NCBI GenBank assembly: GCA_035249305.1
Contig: DATFGQ010000057.1
Span: 7,451 to 71,450 of the forward strand
From: DASUNP01 sp035249305
GTDB taxonomy: Bacteria; Acidobacteriota; Blastocatellia; UBA7656
Direction: 5' to 3'
DNA length: 64,000 nt
Each line of letters starts with the position of its first letter. Positions within the stretch are counted from its first letter, which is position 1. Made by a program: the position numbers and the translations under genes. This document shows, in pieces, positions 63,871 to 64,000 of this stretch. Under the pieces are notes generated by a model. It saw nothing but the letters and a program-made list of their open reading frames with translations, made no database searches and was not told the origin of the DNA.

Positions 63871-63913
63871 CTATGCACTAAAAGTGCATAGGTTGCGCTT
63901 GGACTGAAAGTCC
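63871..63913. repeat. Tight hairpins at the transposase 3' end
   Basis: Two small perfect hairpins stand in tandem: CTATGCACT-AAA-AGTGCATAG (63871-63891) and GGACT-GAA-AGTCC (63901-63913). They lie 4 bp from the transposase stop, where IS200/IS605 elements carry the hairpins recognised by their Y1 transposase. Confidence 0.65.
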
Positions 63914-63916
63914 TGC

Positions 63917-64000
63917 TCATTCCAGGATGAATGGGTCACTCTGCTGATTTGATGGATGACGATGATGCTCCAAATACTCTTGCACTACCTCATCCGTAAT
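63917..64000 (-). CDS. IS200/IS605-like (REP-associated) transposase, C-terminal fragment
   Basis: Only the last 27 codons are in the window, ending at TGA 63917-63919. The peptide ITDEVVQEYLEHHRHPSNQQ plus SDPFILE resembles the C-terminal helix of Y1 transposases of the IS200/IS605 or RAYT group (V-x-E-Y-I/L helix followed by an acidic tail). The tight hairpins immediately downstream support this. The catalytic HUH and Tyr lie beyond the right edge, so the call is tentative. Confidence 0.5.
   Translation of the reverse strand: MTDEVVQEYLEHHRHPSNQQSDPFILE

Overview
The window is a gene-dense, GC-rich bacterial chromosome segment. It most resembles Acidobacteriota, probably class Blastocatellia. 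This is an inference from gene content: the DUF1501/DUF1800 pair, secreted FG-GAP, BNR and BACON proteins, a Cys-rich N-terminal family ending in NVYNIS, SIMPL and DUF1573 proteins, and many intergenic hairpin repeats. No phage, plasmid or CRISPR locus is visible. TTG or GTG starts are common (NCS2 permease, sucD, tig, glgA, folA, acpS).

Layout. 1-5.7 kb: a partial sensor histidine kinase, a SIMPL protein, a membrane metallophosphoesterase, tRNA-Gly(CCC) overlapped by an AT-rich PD-(D/E)XK nuclease-like gene, and an NCS2 purine permease. 5.8-16 kb (all minus strand): sucD, an SDR reductase, DUF1501 and DUF1800 proteins, a TPR protein, a DUF6602 nuclease-like gene, nnrD and a CrtC-like protein. 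16-31.7 kb: a CYTH protein, a MurU/AmgK-like sugar salvage pair, a DUF1573 protein, periplasmic hypotheticals, an S1/P1 nuclease, a BNR propeller, pdxH, the overlapping thyA-folA-phhB operon and an ECF sigma/anti-sigma pair. 31.8-42.5 kb: an FG-GAP propeller, tRNA-Leu(TAG), the protein quality control cluster tig-clpP-clpX-lon, then ysxC and rho. 42.6-58.5 kb: a winged-helix/STAND/membrane fusion, uppS, glgA, trxA, purA, an amidohydrolase, a UbiB-family kinase, a sigma-70 factor, a CarH-like B12 regulator, acpS and rnz. 58.6-64 kb: a DUF1573 gene interrupted by one in-frame TGA, a 1253-residue beta-helix/BACON protein, nested palindromes and the end of an IS200/IS605-like transposase.

The most interesting signal is the gene at 58648-59730. 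Its single TGA sits exactly where the paralogue at 19103-19516 has the first Cys of a CGC motif. A hairpin with a GGUC loop, the loop core of the E. coli fdhF SECIS, follows 39 nt later. This suggests a selenocysteine-containing DUF1573 protein with a UGC motif, although a nonsense mutation is not excluded.

The second theme is intergenic repeats. At least five families of short-unit hairpins recur, often touching start or stop codons. A 206-bp element at 16632-16837 has imperfect 17-bp terminal inverted repeats and an 8-bp direct duplication. Removing it restores a regular heptad array, so it looks like a non-autonomous mobile element; a relative lies at 25001-25234. No gene-free stretch exceeds 300 bases except 63602-63916, which is filled by palindromes.
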